From Planctomycetia bacterium (GTDB lineage: Bacteria; Planctomycetota; Planctomycetia; Pirellulales; JACPPG01), in the NCBI GenBank assembly GCA_016191115.1, contig JACPPG010000039.1:1-64000 (forward strand): a DNA stretch of 64,000 nt, written 5' to 3'. Below the pieces are notes generated by a model, which worked only from the letters and a program-made list of their open reading frames with translations, searched no databases and was not told the origin of the DNA. Positions 62,489-64,000 of this stretch are shown here, one piece after another. Position 1 is the stretch's first letter. Each line of letters opens with the position of its first letter. A program made the position numbers and the translations under genes.

Positions 62489-64000
62489 TCAAGTCACGGC
62501 ATCCGGCTCGGCCTCGCGGGTCGGGTGGCTGTGATGGGCGTGTCGCGAGGCGGCGTGGTGGTGGCCCATTCCTGACTTGCTGATGACGCTCGTCATGAAA
62601 TGGGTGCCCAGTTCCCATTCGCTGGTGACCTTCTCGATCGCCTCCAGGAATTCACCGACCTGCTCGCTGGTGATGGTCAAGGGCGGCTGGATCCGCAGCA
62701 CGCGCGGATTCGACCGGGCGACCTGCGTGTAGATGCCGTGGGTGTCCAAGAGGACCTGCATGACGTAGAGGGCCGGGATATTGTTGATCAGCTCGTCGAG
62801 CTTGGGAATCAGGTACGGCGTCAGGCCGCTCTCGTCCACTGCTTTCCAGGCCTTGGCGATAGCGTCGGGCATGGGCTCGAACTCGAGGCCCAACAAGAGG
62901 CCCCGGCCGCGCACTTCCCGCATGGTGTCGGATTGGCGCACCATCGCGGCCAGGCCCTGGTACAGCTCGCGTCCGCGAGCGGCGGCGTTCTCGATCAGCC
63001 CCTCGTCGCGGATCGAGCGGATCGCGGCCAAACCCGCGGCGCAGGCCAGGCTGCCGCCGCCGAACGTGCTCGTGTGCAATGCGAACTGGTCGAGGCTGCC
63101 GTAGGCTTTGTGCCATAGATCGCGGCGGCAAAGCATGGCGCCGATCGGCATCAGCCCACCACCCAGTGACTTGGCCAAGGTCATCACGTCGGGTTCGACG
63201 CCGTATTGCTCGACGGCGAACATCGATCCCGTGCGGCCCATGCCGGTCTGCACCTCGTCGGCCACCAACAGCGTGCCGGTCGAGCGGCAGATCGACTGTG
63301 CCTCGCGGAGGTAATGGTCGGGCGGAACGATCATGCCGGCCTCGGCCTGCAGCGGCTCGACCACGAACGCGGCAAAGCGTTTGGTCGAAAGGGCCCGCTC
63401 GAGTGCTTCCAAGTCGCCGAAATCCACGCCTTCGCAACCGGGCACCAGCGGACCAAACGCGTCCTGATAGGCGGGGTTGCCGGTGATCGAGAGCGAGCCC
63501 AGCGATTTGCCGTGGAACGACCGGTGGCAGTGCAAAAGGCCCTGGCGGCCGGTCGACTTGCGGGCGAGCTTCAAGGCGGCTTCGACCGACTCGGTGCCGC
63601 TATTGCAAAAGAAGACCATCTCCAGGCCGGCCGGCGAGATGTTGACCAGCTCTTCGGCCAGATGGGCGGCGAACGGATTGACGGCCGACTGCGCGAAGCC
63701 AGGAGCGTGCTGCCTTAGCGCCTCGGTCACCGCGGCGGAGACCGACGGATGGTTGTGCCCGAGGTTGACCGAGCCGAACCCGGAAACGAAGTCCAGATAG
63801 CGATTACCCTCGGCGTCCCACAAGTATTGCCGCTCGCCGCGGACGAATGTCTTGACGAAGCCCCCTTGGCCGCCCAGGGCCATGAGGACGGGATTCAAGT
63901 GGCGGGCGTGCAGCTTCGGGGCGCGAGCGGCCAGTTCCTCGGCGGTGCCGACGGGCGAGTGGTGCGCCGCGCCGTTGGTCGAGCTGGAGGTCGCCCCGGT
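62489..64000 (-). CDS. Class III aminotransferase (partial, runs off window)
   Basis: At least 503 codons of a PLP-dependent aspartate-aminotransferase-family enzyme (acetylornithine/4-aminobutyrate type). YLDFVSGFGSVNLGHNHPSV, FFCNSGTESVEAALKLARKS and VMTLAKSLGGGLMPIG with the PLP Lys are diagnostic. A TTG at 63898 begins LNPVLMALGGQGG, but the frame stays open for another 34 codons to the window edge (encoding ELAARAPKLHARH before it), so the true start lies outside. The C-terminus is His-rich (GHHHAASRHAHHSH), a possible metal-binding tail. The substrate is undetermined. Confidence 0.9.
   Translation of the reverse strand, partial: TGATSSSTNGAAHHSPVGTAEELAARAPKLHARHLNPVLMALGGQGGFVKTFVRGERQYLWDAEGNRYLDFVSGFGSVNLGHNHPSVSAAVTEALRQHAPGFAQSAVNPFAAHLAEELVNISPAGLEMVFFCNSGTESVEAALKLARKSTGRQGLLHCHRSFHGKSLGSLSITGNPAYQDAFGPLVPGCEGVDFGDLEALERALSTKRFAAFVVEPLQAEAGMIVPPDHYLREAQSICRSTGTLLVADEVQTGMGRTGSMFAVEQYGVEPDVMTLAKSLGGGLMPIGAMLCRRDLWHKAYGSLDQFALHTSTFGGGSLACAAGLAAIRSIRDEGLIENAAARGRELYQGLAAMVRQSDTMREVRGRGLLLGLEFEPMPDAIAKAWKAVDESGLTPYLIPKLDELINNIPALYVMQVLLDTHGIYTQVARSNPRVLRIQPPLTITSEQVGEFLEAIEKVTSEWELGTHFMTSVISKSGMGHHHAASRHAHHSHPTREAEPDAVT

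Overview
This is high-GC DNA from a planctomycete, most likely of the Pirellulales type. The clearest lineage signs are a DUF1549/DUF1553 protein followed by a DUF1501 protein, a very large PVC-type heme-binding (CxxCH) protein ending in a DUF1080 domain, a sulfatase, a Pro-rich lipoprotein of planctomycete type, and several Gfo/Idh/MocA and sugar-isomerase genes. No rRNA, tRNA or CRISPR array was recognised. About 40 genes are real; most are metabolic or housekeeping genes in short, loosely spaced transcription units.

Layout. 1-9100: broken end of an oxidoreductase gene, an MFS transporter, the giant PVC cytochrome/DUF1080 protein, an iron alcohol dehydrogenase and a PfkB kinase. 9350-19000: YgiQ-type radical SAM protein, GlsB-like membrane protein, lipoprotein, a TPR-CHAT protein with an intact His/Cys dyad, a small membrane protein and a second MFS transporter. 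18765-24401: a sugar-processing cluster (DUF4432 epimerase-like, cupin isomerase-like, TIM-barrel isomerase, Gfo/Idh/MocA oxidoreductase), interrupted by an inverted-repeat-bounded unit that carries a four-helix-bundle gene. 24651-26126: an AAA/DUF4143 ATPase of visibly lower GC. 26448-35527: the PSD1/DUF1501 pair, AhpD-like protein, sulfatase, isochorismatase-like hydrolase and aldo/keto reductase. 35781-39646: RND/MMPL transporter, 2Fe-2S ferredoxin and enoyl-CoA hydratase. 39666-40409: a RAYT transposase pseudogene between two REP pairs. 40431-52474: formamidase, KdsB, PyrG, an orphan MraZ, a ketoacyl synthase, a small protein with a broken HNH nuclease, GlnE and MiaB. 52903-64000: metalloprotease-like lipoprotein, DUF502 protein, solute-binding lipoprotein, pterin dehydratase, DUF885 peptidase, a redoxin-cytochrome-copper monooxygenase fusion, a GNAT protein and a class III aminotransferase that runs off the window.

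The most unusual aspect is the intergenic DNA. At least nine families of palindromic repeats fill the gaps. One ~157-bp family has six copies, three of them with perfect 9-11 bp target duplications, and one copy is a chimera with a second family that also has a target duplication. Another family forms near-perfect 43-bp terminal inverted repeats around the four-helix-bundle gene. A third is a REP family flanking a RAYT whose catalytic HUH motif has been deleted. Several repeats supply stop codons or N-termini to neighbouring genes. The repeat biology, not a defence island, is the best candidate for something undescribed here.
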